Assembly (NCBI GenBank): GCA_934045905.1
Contig: OW203762.1
Location: 49,315,411-49,379,410, forward strand
DNA length: 64,000 nucleotides
From: Leuctra nigra
Lineage: Eukaryota; Arthropoda; Insecta; Plecoptera; Leuctridae
Reading direction: 5' to 3'
The notes beneath the pieces are model-generated. The model did no database searches. It was given only the letters and a program-made list of their open reading frames with translations, and was not told the DNA's origin. This document shows positions 26,402 through 36,612 of the stretch, in pieces (within the stretch, counting starts at the first letter, position 1; every line of letters starts with the position of its first letter). Both the position numbers and the translations under genes were made by a program.

Positions 26402-26517
26402 ATCTAGAACTTTTGAATTCCATTTTCTGATAGAATTCGATTTCAATTTTCATGCAATGTTAATCCTTATGGCCGTGACCGGATTCCATCAGAATGGAAT
26501 TGGGAAAACGTTCTAGA
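26402..26517. mobile_element. MITE, CTATTCTAGAACG family (second copy)
   Basis: Same family as 24547-24646 in reverse orientation, with the shared GTTAATCCTTATGGCCGTGAC interior and TCTAGAAC termini. The copy is somewhat longer and the termini are imperfect. Confidence 0.6.
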
Positions 26518-27654
26518 CCTCTTGGACGCAGTTCCACCAACTATGATTAAAATATTGATTAACAAGATACATGTGGTTCCAGTTGTCCTTCCAGTTTTTG
26601 CCATGCCAGCAAGTGAATATATTTGAGTGAATCGATGGTTAACATAATAGAACATTTGTAAATCTGGTATTGGAATTAAAAAGCTCGACCAATCAGGTTT
26701 ATAAGGCTTCAGAATGGACTTTGACGAGTTATAAGCTGTTAATAAATGAAGCCCATCGTGTTCTATTCTTCTTCTCACATTGTCTTCTTCGTCTTTGTGA
26801 AGAAGGGTCGTTCAATTCTGCAGTCGCCTACCGGTGGCCTCTAAATAAGGAAATACAAGATATATAAGAGAAAGCAATTTCTTTTGCAACAGAGAAAAGC
26901 CACGAAAAGCTACGTTAGACCGACCCTTGCGGAGATGGAACCTAGGTCACGGGGAATGTCCGAGCAATTTCATCTAATAATCAAATCAAGAGAACCTCGA
27001 CACTTGAAACCCCACCTGCGTCTCGCATTCACTCGCTCAACACTACGTCACAGATTAGGGTGATTTCTCAGCTCTATGCAGCATCTCGACACTTCAGTCT
27101 CTTATCTCATCACATCCGACGAGCAGAGCTTCGAAAACCAATTTTCCGTTATGTCTACAATATAAAATGTTAACATAGTCCCCAACACCCCCTTTCCACC
27201 CACAAGGCCGAGTAAAAGATGGTTTCCATAAGACTTAAATTGATGAAGGATGAAATAAACTTCTTGATTTCATCTCGCTTGCTCGCAGTCTGTACAAATT
27301 GCCGGTCCGTGCCTGTGAAGAAGGTCCGAGCTAAACGCATTGCTCTTGCCGCGAGACACAAGCACGGCGCTGTGGAATAATATCCTGCTGTCCCAGGGAA
27401 ACTCGGTGCGGTGTTATTGGTGATCGACGACAGCGCTCGTAGCGGTTGGGCGCACCACTTTCCATTCAGCTCGAAACACCGCACAATTAGATCTGGCGTA
27501 GGCGCGATCACCACCCGATGCAATGCAATACAAACAGCCCCTACAGTACATACAGATCGCGGTTGTTCGATTTTGTGTGTGAAGTAAATTCAGAGCTTAT
27601 CTTAATGTACATTTTAACCGAGAGTTCATCTTGCTCTTTTCTTTATTTCCTTTA

Positions 27655-28560
27655 CAATTACTAGGAAAACGCTCTGTGTGACGCGTTGATGAGCGAGCAC
27701 GGATACACGCAACACCTCGAACCGAAATTATGTCAATCGAAAATGGCATTAAAAGCCAATAATTCTTAAATTTCGTCACAGACTTATATAAATATCTCCA
27801 AAATCTCCAAAAATATTGGTCCCAATAACCTTGCTAAGTTTTAAGTTGATCGATTAAACCTTTATGATTGAACGGTTCCTTGTTAATTTTCAAAAATCAC
27901 AGGATCTCGTTCAAAAAATATACCTGGGACCACTCATATGATATGATATTACTGTGTACACAATATCAGATCAATCTGTTGAACGGTCATTATTAGTTTC
28001 ATTTCGTTTGAAACTTTCTGCTGTAACTACCTTGCCTTGAACTGAAGATTCGAAGTCGCCGTGAATTTGACAGCCAACACGCAAAATGTCCCTAGAATTA
28101 CAAAAACTTTTGAAAATAACGACAGATTAGACTGGAAATTGGCAAAAATATCTTAAATGTTGGTACCAATGACCATGCAAAGTTTTTAGTTGGTCGGTCA
28201 ATCGGTTCTAGTTTAAATTTCAAAAATCACAGGAAAAATGGTTTCAAATTTAAACCAGTGGGAGAATTTTGCTGAAACTTTTTATGATTGGGTAAAATGT
28301 TGGTTACAATGACTTTGCTAAATTTCAAATTGAGCAGAGCAACCAATCGAAAGATATTTTTTTAAAAACTTGAACCAATCACAGGAGCCCGTTCAAAAAC
28401 GATCCCAGGGACCGCATAGATTATGTTAGCATATGTGCAAAGTTTCAGATCGATTGAATTTGCGGTTTAACCTGGGCTGTGCAGACAAAAAAAAAACACA
28501 GAGAAAATGCCATAAGAGAACCGTGGTGCCGCTCGCTACGCTCGCTCAAAAATAAAATAC
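27655..28560 (+). repeat. ~990-bp direct repeat, copy 1
   Basis: Starts TACTAGGAAAACGCTCTGTG and ends CGCTCGCTACGCTCGCTCA. The second copy follows at 28648. Inside each copy a phrase of the type GCTAAGTTTTAAGTTGATCG recurs several times, each time followed by a variant of AACGGTT/ATCGGTT and AATTTCAAAAATCACAGG. There is no meaningful open frame. It is an interspersed repeat of unknown class; the ends are not flanked by obvious TIRs. Confidence 0.75.
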
Positions 28561-28647
28561 ACACGCAGATGAGGAGTTGCAGAGCTGTACTCTAAAAATA
28601 CACAAATGGAAAGATCTACCCACTGCTCAACCTGATCTTCACACCCC

Positions 28648-29585
28648 TATTACTAGGAAAACGCTCTGTGTAACGCGTTGATGAGCGAGCACGGACAAGC
28701 GCAACACCTCGAACCGAAATTATGTCTATCGAAAATATCATTAAAAGCCAATAATTCTTGAAATTCGTCAGACTTGTAGGTATAAAAATCTCCAAATATT
28801 CCTGAAGTATTAGTCCCAATAACCATGCAAAGGTTTAAGTTGATCGATTGAACCTTTTTGATTAAAACGTTCCTTGTTAATATTCAAAAATCATAGGATC
28901 TATTTTAAAAAAATATACCTGGGACCACTCATAAGATAAAAGTGTGTGTACTTACACAGTATTAGACGATCTGTTGAACGGTCATATCAGTTTCATACGT
29001 TTGAAAGTTTCTGCTCTAACTACCTTGGAACTATAAAGAGTCGAAGTAGCCGTGATCAACATTTTTGAGTTATTTGACAGCCAACACGCAAAATGTCCGT
29101 AAAATGTCAAAAACGTTTGGATTTAAACACAGATAAGTCTGAAAATTGTCAAAAATACAGATAATGTTGGTCCCAATGACCACGCGAAGTTTTAAGTTGA
29201 TCGCTCAATCGGTTCTAGTTTAAATTTCAAAAATCATATGAAAGATTTTTTTAAATTTTAACCAATAGGAGGATTTGGCTGAAACTTTGTATGATTGGGT
29301 ACAATGTTGGTTGCAATGACTTAGCTAAATTTCAAATTGATCGAAGCAACCAATCGAAAGATAATTTTTTTTAAACTTGAACCAATCACAGGAGCCCGTT
29401 CAAAAACGATCTCAGGGACCGCATAGAGTACGTTAGTATGTGTGCAAAGTTACAGATCGATTGAATGTGCTGTTTAACCTGGGCTGTGCGGACAAAAAAA
29501 AACAAAACAAAAAAAAACAAAAAAACACACAGAGAAAGTGCCATAAGAGTACCGTGGTGACGCTCGCTACGCTCGCTCAACAAGT
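28648..29585 (+). repeat. ~990-bp direct repeat, copy 2
   Basis: Near-colinear with copy 1, with roughly 10-15% visible differences: the same TACTAGGAAAACGCTCTGTG start, internal phrases and CGCTCGCTACGCTCGCTCA end. An A-rich C/A tract (29490-29530) precedes the end. Two adjacent same-strand copies could be a tandem duplication or two independent insertions. A short fragment (ACTAGGAAAACGCTTAGAG) is also present at 59247 in a gp210 intron. Confidence 0.75.
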
Positions 29586-29966
29586 AACATTTGTAATTTG
29601 AGCTGAATATTTTAAGAATATACAAGTAAAACTGCATTTAAAGAAAGGTAGTATTCAATTTGGTATTTTCATAAAACTCTCCCGTAGCTTGGAATAGTAT
29701 TATTTTCTACAACAATCACCTCACACCACATTTTCTGTTGACAACAATCAACCCATACCCCTTATTACCTTGGCAACCCCCTCCCGACACTATAAACACA
29801 CGTATTGTTGTCGACCATGAACCCACCCCACTTTTTCTCTTTTCAACAATTACCTCACTCCACTTTTCGAAACTACATTATTCCTCTAAAATTCAGAGAT
29901 GTAAGATTTTTCACAGGATTTTCATATGATTAATAAATGTAATTGTTCAGCGAGCGTTAGTACTAA
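29586..29966. other. Spacer before the TIR-bounded retroelement
   Basis: AT-rich, with C-rich stretches containing repeated CAACAATCA/CAACAATTACCTCAC-type words (29710-29870). No gene is supported. Confidence 0.35.
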
Positions 29967-30066
29967 CCCCATAAAAAACACTCCGTGTAAAAATACCAGC
30001 CAAGTCTCTTCAACTAAAAAAAAATTATGAAATCTAAAAATTCTGCACTGAAACGTAGTGATATCA
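29967..30066 (+). repeat. Left ~100-bp terminal inverted repeat
   Basis: Begins CCCCATAAAAAACACTCCG and ends GTAGTGATATCA. Its complement is at 33746-33845 with only an occasional mismatch, indicating a recent or conserved element. Confidence 0.9.
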
Positions 30067-30253
30067 AAAAATTAGCCAAGTCAAAACTTTATTTGAAAAT
30101 TAAAAAATACTTGGCGCATCGTGTATATAAATGGCTTAGAAGTATAGGCTAGATATAAATTCATATACTTATAGTATACCTACAATGCCCTAAAAAAACG
30201 ATGCGCCAAGTATTTTTTAATTTTCAAATAAAGTTTTGACTTGGCTAATTTTT
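30066..30253. repeat. Internal perfect stem-loop, 55-bp arms
   Basis: The left arm (30066-30121) starts AAAAATTAGCCAAGTCAAAA and ends TTGGCGCATCG; the right arm (30199-30253) is its complement. The loop is 77 bp. The arms share the word GCCAAGTC with the outer TIR, hinting that the inner and outer hairpins belong to related elements. The right arm runs straight into the start of the retrotransposon. Confidence 0.88.
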
Positions 30254-30460
30254 CTTGCCTGATAGGTTTTTTCAAAACCGAGCCCCGTCAACGACGGTGA
30301 CATAACGGATGAGAATCAATGGGCTGAACCAGTCATAGAAGACATTGTCACGAAGAGAAAGAGAAGAAAGACTGGTAAATGTACCCAAGATGAAATTGAA
30401 GGATTCTGTATTAAAACTGTTCAGCTAAATGTAAGGAGCATAAGAAACCCTGAAAAGGTT

Positions 30461-33424
30461 ATGAAATTTCATACATTCATTGAGCAACATGACCCAGATG
30501 TTTTCATAGCAACCGAAACATGGCTCAATTCTGATATCCATGATGGCGAGGTTTGTCCTCCTGGGTATAATGTGCACCGCAGAGATAGAGGTGGTGAAAA
30601 AAGAGGTGGAGGAGTAATGATCGGTGTGAAAACGAAATATCCAAGCTCCGTGGATTGGTCGGCCGACACCTATGAACTAATCGGTGTAAAGATCGGTACG
30701 GGGAAGCAGTATGGCTATATTGTTGGCGGTTATCGACCACCTGATGCTGACATTTCCATCTTTCAAGAAATGGCATTTAGGGTAGAAAATATTCATCAAG
30801 ATATCCAAAATCACAACATTATTATAGGCGGGGACTTTAATCTTCCCACAGTGATTTGGCCATCTGCTGATGGTGAATTGTCAAATACTGATAGGCCAAA
30901 TCATCTTCAGACGCAAATACAGAACTTTCTGGATGATTTCAACATGATTCAGCCAGTAATGGATCCAACACGAGTCGGGGAATTATCTTCCTCAGTACTA
31001 GACATCTTCCTTGTTAGTCCCCCAGAAATAATTGTCGACTGTGAAGTAGTGGATGGTATAAGTGACCATAAAGGTGTGGTATTATCTTTGGAACTTACTG
31101 TGGATAAATCTCAACTACCTGAAATGAAGAAGATATGGATCTACCATAAAGCGAACCGAGATGGCTTCAGGGACTACCTCGAAAGCAAATTCGTGGACTG
31201 GGCTTCTTCTCCAGGCAGTGTAAATAGCAGATGGGAATCCTTCAAGGAGATTCTTCATGAAGCTAGAGAGCGGAACATACCCTGCAAGAGAATCAAAGCT
31301 AATTCTGATCCTCCGTACTATGATGCGTCGGTTCGGTATTTCAAGAAAAAGTGCAGAAAGGCTTACAGACATAGAAAAAGAAACATCGCAAGCTTCAGGC
31401 AACTAACAAAGAAGCTAAATGAGGCCAAAATTAAGGCGTACAACAATTACATCATGAAGATATGCGATGGCGAACCTAGTCAGACGTGGAAGAAGTTCTA
31501 CTCGCATCTAAAGCAATTGAAGAAATGCAGTAGTGGCGTGCCTCCCCTTGTTCGCACTGATGGAGTAACAACTGGATCACCAAAAGAGACAGCCGACCTT
31601 CTGAATGAAACCTATAGAAGTTCTTTTGGTGTCCCCACTCTTGTTGACCAGGCGGAACATTATTCACCGGGGGACAATGTAGAAGAATATACAGCACTTG
31701 AGATCACACGGCGAGATGTTCTGAAAGCGATTTCTCACATGAAAAATCACTCTGCCCCTGGACCTGACGACATATCAAGCCAACTACTGAAAGTTGCGGC
31801 CGGACCAACCACTTCGTATCTTCTGACACTTTTCCAAATCTGTATAAATAACTCCAGCCTTCCAGAAGAATGGAAAACAGCTACGGTTATACCTGTATTC
31901 AAAGGTGGAAAGCGGAGCAGCCCCGTAAATTATCGACCGATCAGCCTAACTTGTATTTCATGTAAAATCTTTGAACACCTGATCTGCAAATACCTCAGGA
32001 TCCTATGGGAAAAGATCAACTTTTTGTCTGATTGCCAATTTGGATTCCGTCCGGGGTATTCGTGTGACTCGAGCCTGGCAGGTCTTGTCCAAAACGTGAC
32101 TACTGTATTAGACAGAGGTGGGCAGGTGGATGCATTGCTACTGGACATGGCAAAAGCTTTTGATGTTGTCCCACACGACAAGCTCATGGTTAAGATTGAA
32201 AACATTCCTAATGTGGATATGCGGGTTGTCAAGTGGATACGTGAATATCTTACAAACCGGTCTCAACGGGTGCGTGTGGAGGACATATTATCTGACTCAA
32301 CTCCAGTAAATTCCGGTGTTCCCCAGGGAAGTGTTTTAGGACCACTATTGTTCCTTGTGTTCATAAATGATATTGCAGACAATGCTCCATGTAATATTAG
32401 GTTATACGCTGATGATTGTATCTTGTACCAGGAAGTAACAGACATCGCTGATTGTGTTACCCTTCAAGAGAATGTAAATACTACTTTGTTATGGATAGAA
32501 GCAAATGGCATGAGGTTAAATGTTAAAAAAACACAATTTGTATCATTCAATTTGTCCAGTACAAGATCAATAGACTATGTATACAAAATAGATAATGTAG
32601 TAATCCCAAAGTCCAGCACATGTAAATATCTAGGAATAACATTCAGTTCTAGGCTTTCATGGGATAACCATATAAGAAATATTGTATCAAAATCATTTAA
32701 AGTTCTGTATTTTGTGATGCGCAATCTTAAAGGTGGGTCAGTTCTTGCCCGAGAGAAGGCATACCTTTCAATTGTTCGGCCTCTCCTTGAGTACGGCAGT
32801 ATAATATGGTCACCACATCAACAAAATCACATCGACCTGATAAACAAAGTACAACGTAAAGCTGCCAGATTTGTAAGTTGGAACTTTGATAGGTTTACAA
32901 GTAACACATTGCTACAGGAGCACCTTAAGTGGGAACCTCTGTCCACCCGCAGAAACAAAGCCCTCATGTGCGGTATGTACAAAGCCGTAACAAACCACCC
33001 AGGCTGGGCGGATCTGCGGAGTCATCTACCATTGCCACAACGCACTGGGGGCAGACAGGATCACCATTACAAGATTGGTTTGCCGAGATACGTCACCACT
33101 CCAGGTCTTCATTCCCTTCTTGGCAGGGGCATCCGCATATGGAACTCGATGCCATTAAAAAATCTTCCGGATTCAATATTAGAATTCAAAGCAATGTTAG
33201 AAGTACTCATGGAAAAGGATGATGATAAAACTGACTCCAATTGCTCCATTGAGCAGATACTTTTCGAAGACCTTCAACCCAAGGAACTTAAAGAACAGCT
33301 AGAAAGAAGAAATCTGTCAACCACAGGCGACAAAATCACCACCACAATCAAACTAGCTGCTGCAATGATTAAAGAAAAGAAAAATATTTCCAAGTTTAAA
33401 TTTATTATTAGGAGGTATTCATAA
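30461..33424 (+). CDS. Non-LTR retrotransposon endonuclease/reverse transcriptase (ORF2-like)
   Basis: The protein of 987 residues nicks target DNA and reverse-transcribes its RNA at the nick. An APE-type endonuclease occupies about residues 1-215: ATETW with E19, GGDFNLP with D125, and the SDH triad at 201-203. The RT domain covers about 430-720, with NYRPISLTCISCKIFEHL, DMAKAFDVVPHDKL, SGVPQGSVLGPLLFLVFIND and the catalytic YADD at 649-652. NKVQRKAARFV and a C-terminal region follow. Residues ~935-969 resemble a SAP DNA-binding motif (LxPxELKEQLERRNLSxxGxK). The frame is open upstream to 30266, and the coding sense clearly continues there (KTVQLNVRSI, an endonuclease motif), so the ATG at 30461 is not the true protein start. 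In-frame stops at 30260 and 30263 limit it. The frame shows no internal stop. Clade assignment to the CR1/L2/Jockey group is by motif style only. Confidence 0.93.
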   Translation: MKFHTFIEQHDPDVFIATETWLNSDIHDGEVCPPGYNVHRRDRGGEKRGGGVMIGVKTKYPSSVDWSADTYELIGVKIGTGKQYGYIVGGYRPPDADISIFQEMAFRVENIHQDIQNHNIIIGGDFNLPTVIWPSADGELSNTDRPNHLQTQIQNFLDDFNMIQPVMDPTRVGELSSSVLDIFLVSPPEIIVDCEVVDGISDHKGVVLSLELTVDKSQLPEMKKIWIYHKANRDGFRDYLESKFVDWASSPGSVNSRWESFKEILHEARERNIPCKRIKANSDPPYYDASVRYFKKKCRKAYRHRKRNIASFRQLTKKLNEAKIKAYNNYIMKICDGEPSQTWKKFYSHLKQLKKCSSGVPPLVRTDGVTTGSPKETADLLNETYRSSFGVPTLVDQAEHYSPGDNVEEYTALEITRRDVLKAISHMKNHSAPGPDDISSQLLKVAAGPTTSYLLTLFQICINNSSLPEEWKTATVIPVFKGGKRSSPVNYRPISLTCISCKIFEHLICKYLRILWEKINFLSDCQFGFRPGYSCDSSLAGLVQNVTTVLDRGGQVDALLLDMAKAFDVVPHDKLMVKIENIPNVDMRVVKWIREYLTNRSQRVRVEDILSDSTPVNSGVPQGSVLGPLLFLVFINDIADNAPCNIRLYADDCILYQEVTDIADCVTLQENVNTTLLWIEANGMRLNVKKTQFVSFNLSSTRSIDYVYKIDNVVIPKSSTCKYLGITFSSRLSWDNHIRNIVSKSFKVLYFVMRNLKGGSVLAREKAYLSIVRPLLEYGSIIWSPHQQNHIDLINKVQRKAARFVSWNFDRFTSNTLLQEHLKWEPLSTRRNKALMCGMYKAVTNHPGWADLRSHLPLPQRTGGRQDHHYKIGLPRYVTTPGLHSLLGRGIRIWNSMPLKNLPDSILEFKAMLEVLMEKDDDKTDSNCSIEQILFEDLQPKELKEQLERRNLSTTGDKITTTIKLAAAMIKEKKNISKFKFIIRRYS

Positions 33425-33718
33425 TGATTAGTTGTCTATCATTTTATCTATCTATCTGTTTATGTCTATTTATCTGAAAGCATAGGTATTTCCGTAGTTT
33501 TAAGGTGTCATAGAACATTCGCATTTATCTATCCATTTATGGTGTTGTAACTCTGTCAGAGATGTCAGAATATGTCCTAGATATACTCGCATCTATCCGT
33601 TTGATATTATTGTAACTCTGTCAAATTGTATTGTATTGTCACTGTAATGTATGACAATTATGTACGACGAATTGATATGAAGTGTTGTTTGCCACCAAAT
33701 GTAAATTTAAAGCAGACC

Positions 33719-33750
33719 AATAAATTGAATTGAATTGAATTGAATTGATA
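33719..33750 (+). repeat. Retrotransposon poly(A) signal and (ATTGA)n tail
   Basis: AATAAA at 33719-33724 is followed by about five ATTGA units ending at the right inverted repeat. This marks the 3' end of the retrotransposon. A similar (ATTGA)n run occurs alone at 35466-35500. Confidence 0.75.
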
Positions 33751-33845
33751 TCACTACGTTTCAGTGCAGAATTTTTAGATTTCATAATTTTTTTTTAGTT
33801 GAAGAGACTTGGCTGGTATTTTTACACGGAGTGTTTTTTATGGGG
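33746..33845 (-). repeat. Right ~100-bp terminal inverted repeat
   Basis: Complement of 29967-30066. The inner edge TGATATCA overlaps the end of the retrotransposon tail. Confidence 0.9.
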
Positions 33846-35260
33846 ATATCACTTATTTTTTTAGTTTATTTACACAACTTGTAAAACTTATTGGGGCAAC
33901 AATGACTAATTCCTTTAAAAAATACGCCATTTCCGAATTAGTTACTAAGAAAAATATTGTTTGGAGCTAAATATAAACTTAAAGTGATGAGCCATGAATA
34001 ATTGCGAAAGCATCGTTCCAATAGGTCCAGCCGTTTTCGAGATATGGCATCACTTCCGGTTTTCAAAATGGCGTCTGAAAGCTCTTACACATTGTATTAA
34101 TATGTATATAAATACTAATATTTCATTATAAGCCTTCTGAATATGTAGTTGGTTTTTATATAAAGGGGAAGTGAATTTAGGCAGATTTCGCTAAACTATG
34201 ACGTCATTTCCGGTTTCAGTAATTAGAAAACTTTAATTTCACTGTTGTTATTTCATAAAGAGGACCGTCTGAATCGATTAGCGCAAATTTCGTTCCGATC
34301 GGTTTAGCCGTTTTTGAGATATGACGTCACTTCCGGTTTCAAAATGGCGGCACAAAAAATTCATAAGGGCAAGGTATCATCAGGCAGACGAGCTGTATAT
34401 GTGGTGAAAATTTCAGATCAATCGGCCCAGCCGTTTAGGCTGTGGCGGAGACCGCGGAATTTATTGGAAGATGAATCATCTGAAAGCCGTACAATTTCAC
34501 GGTTTTCACGGCCCTCTAGCTCGCAAAGGGCGTAACCTATTACTCCCAAATTTGGTATATGTTGTAGGGTGGGCCATAGCTCTAAATTAAAATATTTCGC
34601 AACAATGTGAGATTTCCCATTTTTAAGATCCAGTAGGCCGAAAATGCCACTTTGATGCTTACAGTAAAAGTGGGTTTGCTCCAGCCTTTATATGAGAGTG
34701 TGCGCGCGCCGTACGACTTGGCTGGCGTGGAGCTACCGCTCCACTAGATACATACTCTTGTGGACTTGGACTTTCTATTGTTCTTTTTGTTTCTTGTTTT
34801 CTAATCTATCTGAAATGTTGTACACACACTTATTCCATACCATATATGTCACATGGAAGTAGTTTAAGAAAAAACCCTAAAATATAAGTTTAAAAGAGAT
34901 AAAATGAACGGTTTTCACATCGAATTCAAATTTTGAATGATCAATGATAGAAATCAACATTTTAGGATGTATTCAAATCCAGTCAAGAGCTTCATGAGTT
35001 ATTGCCATTTTAAGGGGGATGCCCGAATGGAGGTCTCAGATTTTTTTTATTGAAATTAAAAATATATATTAGTTTTTTCAATATTTCAACTAATGAAATA
35101 TTCATATAATATCATGCAACTTGCAGCTCTCGCTCGACTTATATTGAGTTTTCAATTTCATGTCTTCAGAATAATATGAGGAAATTTTGACACAGGAGGT
35201 ACTATAGGAAAATTATTTAGTTTTTGTATCTCATTTAAAAACATCCGGGTAGGTGTATAT
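33846..35260. other. Repeat-rich intergenic or intronic stretch
   Basis: Three times (around 34030, 34210 and 34320) a phrase like AGCCGTTTTTGAGATATG(A/G)CGTCA or TGACGTCATTTCCGGTTT occurs, followed by TTCAAAATGGCG. The segment 34437-34650 is a paralog of 21023-21243. No gene is supported; the 73-codon frame at 34314 lies inside this repeat. Confidence 0.5.
34437..34650 (+). repeat. Interspersed repeat, paralog of 21023-21243
   Basis: Same ordered words as the copy at 21023-21243 (AGGCTGTGGC ... CTCTAAATTAAAA ... GATCCAGTAGGC). Non-coding. Confidence 0.5.
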
Positions 35261-35332
35261 TAAAGAAACTAGACCTACACTTCCCCCGCCCCACCACTGG
35301 GTGGGGTGGGGGAAGTGTAGGTCTAGTTCTTT
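35261..35332. repeat. Near-perfect 72-bp hairpin with 4-nt loop
   Basis: Stem CTAGACCTACACTTCCCCC followed by GCCCCACC, loop ACTG, then the complement. The 27-bp core stem has one G/T mismatch that would still pair in RNA; flanking AAAGAA/TTCTTT extends it with one bulge. It is GC-rich within AT-rich surroundings. The origin is unclear: inverted duplication, the end of an element, or a small-RNA-like hairpin. Confidence 0.85.
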
Positions 35333-36477
35333 AGTGTATATATACAATTTTAAACAATTGTAATGTTTTATACAATTTTACAATTTATTATTAGATCATT
35401 CTTAAAACAAAATAGGACCGATTAATAAATTATCTATTTGTCTCCCGTTTCAAAAAATTTTCAACAATTGAATTGAATTGAATTGAAATTGAATTGAATT
35501 TCTAGAAATCATAACCGCATCCAGAAAAGTATTCACTATCTGAGATTGGCATCACTTCTATGTCGTGGTACGTCATGCTCGTTGGTCAACGCAACGTTGT
35601 TTCATCTACGCAGTTACGCACAATGTTTAGATACTCGCAAGCTGTCAAAGCTGTGTATAACAAGATAAAACGAGAATATTGATATTTTGCCAGGAAACTG
35701 CCAACACTTGGTCGTCAACTATCGAGACATTGTTGAATGTTGATCTTGTAATTCAACAATGGTATCCATAGCGACCTGCAGCGACGCGAGCGCTTGCTGC
35801 GGTCCTGGCTAGATATGCGACTGATAAGGCAAGAGGGTTGGGTTATCGCCCCCCCCCCCCCCCAGCCACGGCCCGGGAGAAACTTACGATCTAACAACAT
35901 CTGATAACTGAGTCAGTTGAAGGTGCAAGAAGCAACCCATTTCATCGCATAACATCACGTAGGGCAGACAAGTTTTACGAAACTATCGGCGAACGAGAAC
36001 TTGGTAGTTATCAAAGAGCTGCTCTCCCAAGATATTTCTATACATCCATCTATTTCTCTTCTGGGGATATTTGTTTGGCTCAATTTGTCAGTTTTAAAAG
36101 TTCTGAAAGAGTGGAGGGCGCCATCTTTGTTAGGGTGCGATACCATCAATATGACCGAGAGTTCATTCATCTAAACTGAATCTCTTTCTTCCTCTTCAAG
36201 TCTTTGAAAAGCGTATTTACCCCGAAACGGTTTTCTGATCCATGTAAAAGTATCGTCAGTGATGTTTCGAGACGGTTTTCACGGTCATTTCTTTTCATCT
36301 TTACCTTCTCATGAGAAAGCCAACTTCATTTCCATTTATTTATTTAATTGTTAATTAGAATACACAGTATTTATTTTAAATTACCTATTCAGTCAAAAGT
36401 ATACTTATAATATACTATATAATACTAATACTATAATATGCTATACTACCTAATTATATAATTAAATCGAACAGGAC

Positions 36478-36612
36478 AGTCACCTTAATAAGTCCGGACA
36501 CACTGTCAAACATAACTCACCGCTTTTTCGATGAATAGCATAGGCAAATAAGGTCCCGTGACAACTGTCAGCCAATGAGAGAGCTGCTCTTCACTGTGTC
36601 CGGTGTTTAAGG
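36478..36612. mobile_element. Short MITE
   Basis: Imperfect terminal inverted repeats of about 30 bp (TCACCTTAATAAGTCCGGAC at the left; complement GTCCGGTGTTTAAGGTAA at the right) enclose about 75 bp. Non-coding. Confidence 0.5.

Larger units (their letters stand above)
26055..27650. other. Upstream flank or intron of Beat
   Basis: Contains a chimeric tRNA-like SINE (26152-26246) and a MITE (26402-26517). No signal-peptide-like exon with a phase-1 donor could be recognised on the minus strand. Confidence 0.45.
30254..33750 (+). mobile_element. Non-LTR retrotransposon, 5'-truncated, CR1/L2-like
   Basis: One long endonuclease-RT reading frame is followed by a ~320-bp 3' UTR, an AATAAA (33719-33724) and a short (ATTGA)n tail, the 3' structure common in CR1/L2/Jockey-group elements. 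There is no ORF1 upstream; the copy meets the inner stem-loop at about 30254. The uninterrupted 3-kb frame suggests a young insertion. Confidence 0.85.
29967..33845 (+). mobile_element. Composite: retrotransposon bounded by ~100-bp inverted repeats
   Basis: The segment 29967-30066 and the reverse complement of 33746-33845 match almost base for base, from CCCCATAAAAAACACTCCG to CGTAGTGATATCA. Between them lie a second stem-loop (30066-30253) and a 5'-truncated non-LTR retrotransposon ending in an (ATTGA)n tail directly at the right repeat. The simplest reading is a retrotransposon inserted into a TIR-type element near its centre. The alternative is a single mobile unit with TIRs carrying an RT gene. 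I see no convincing target-site duplication outside the CCCC/GGGG ends. Confidence 0.7.
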
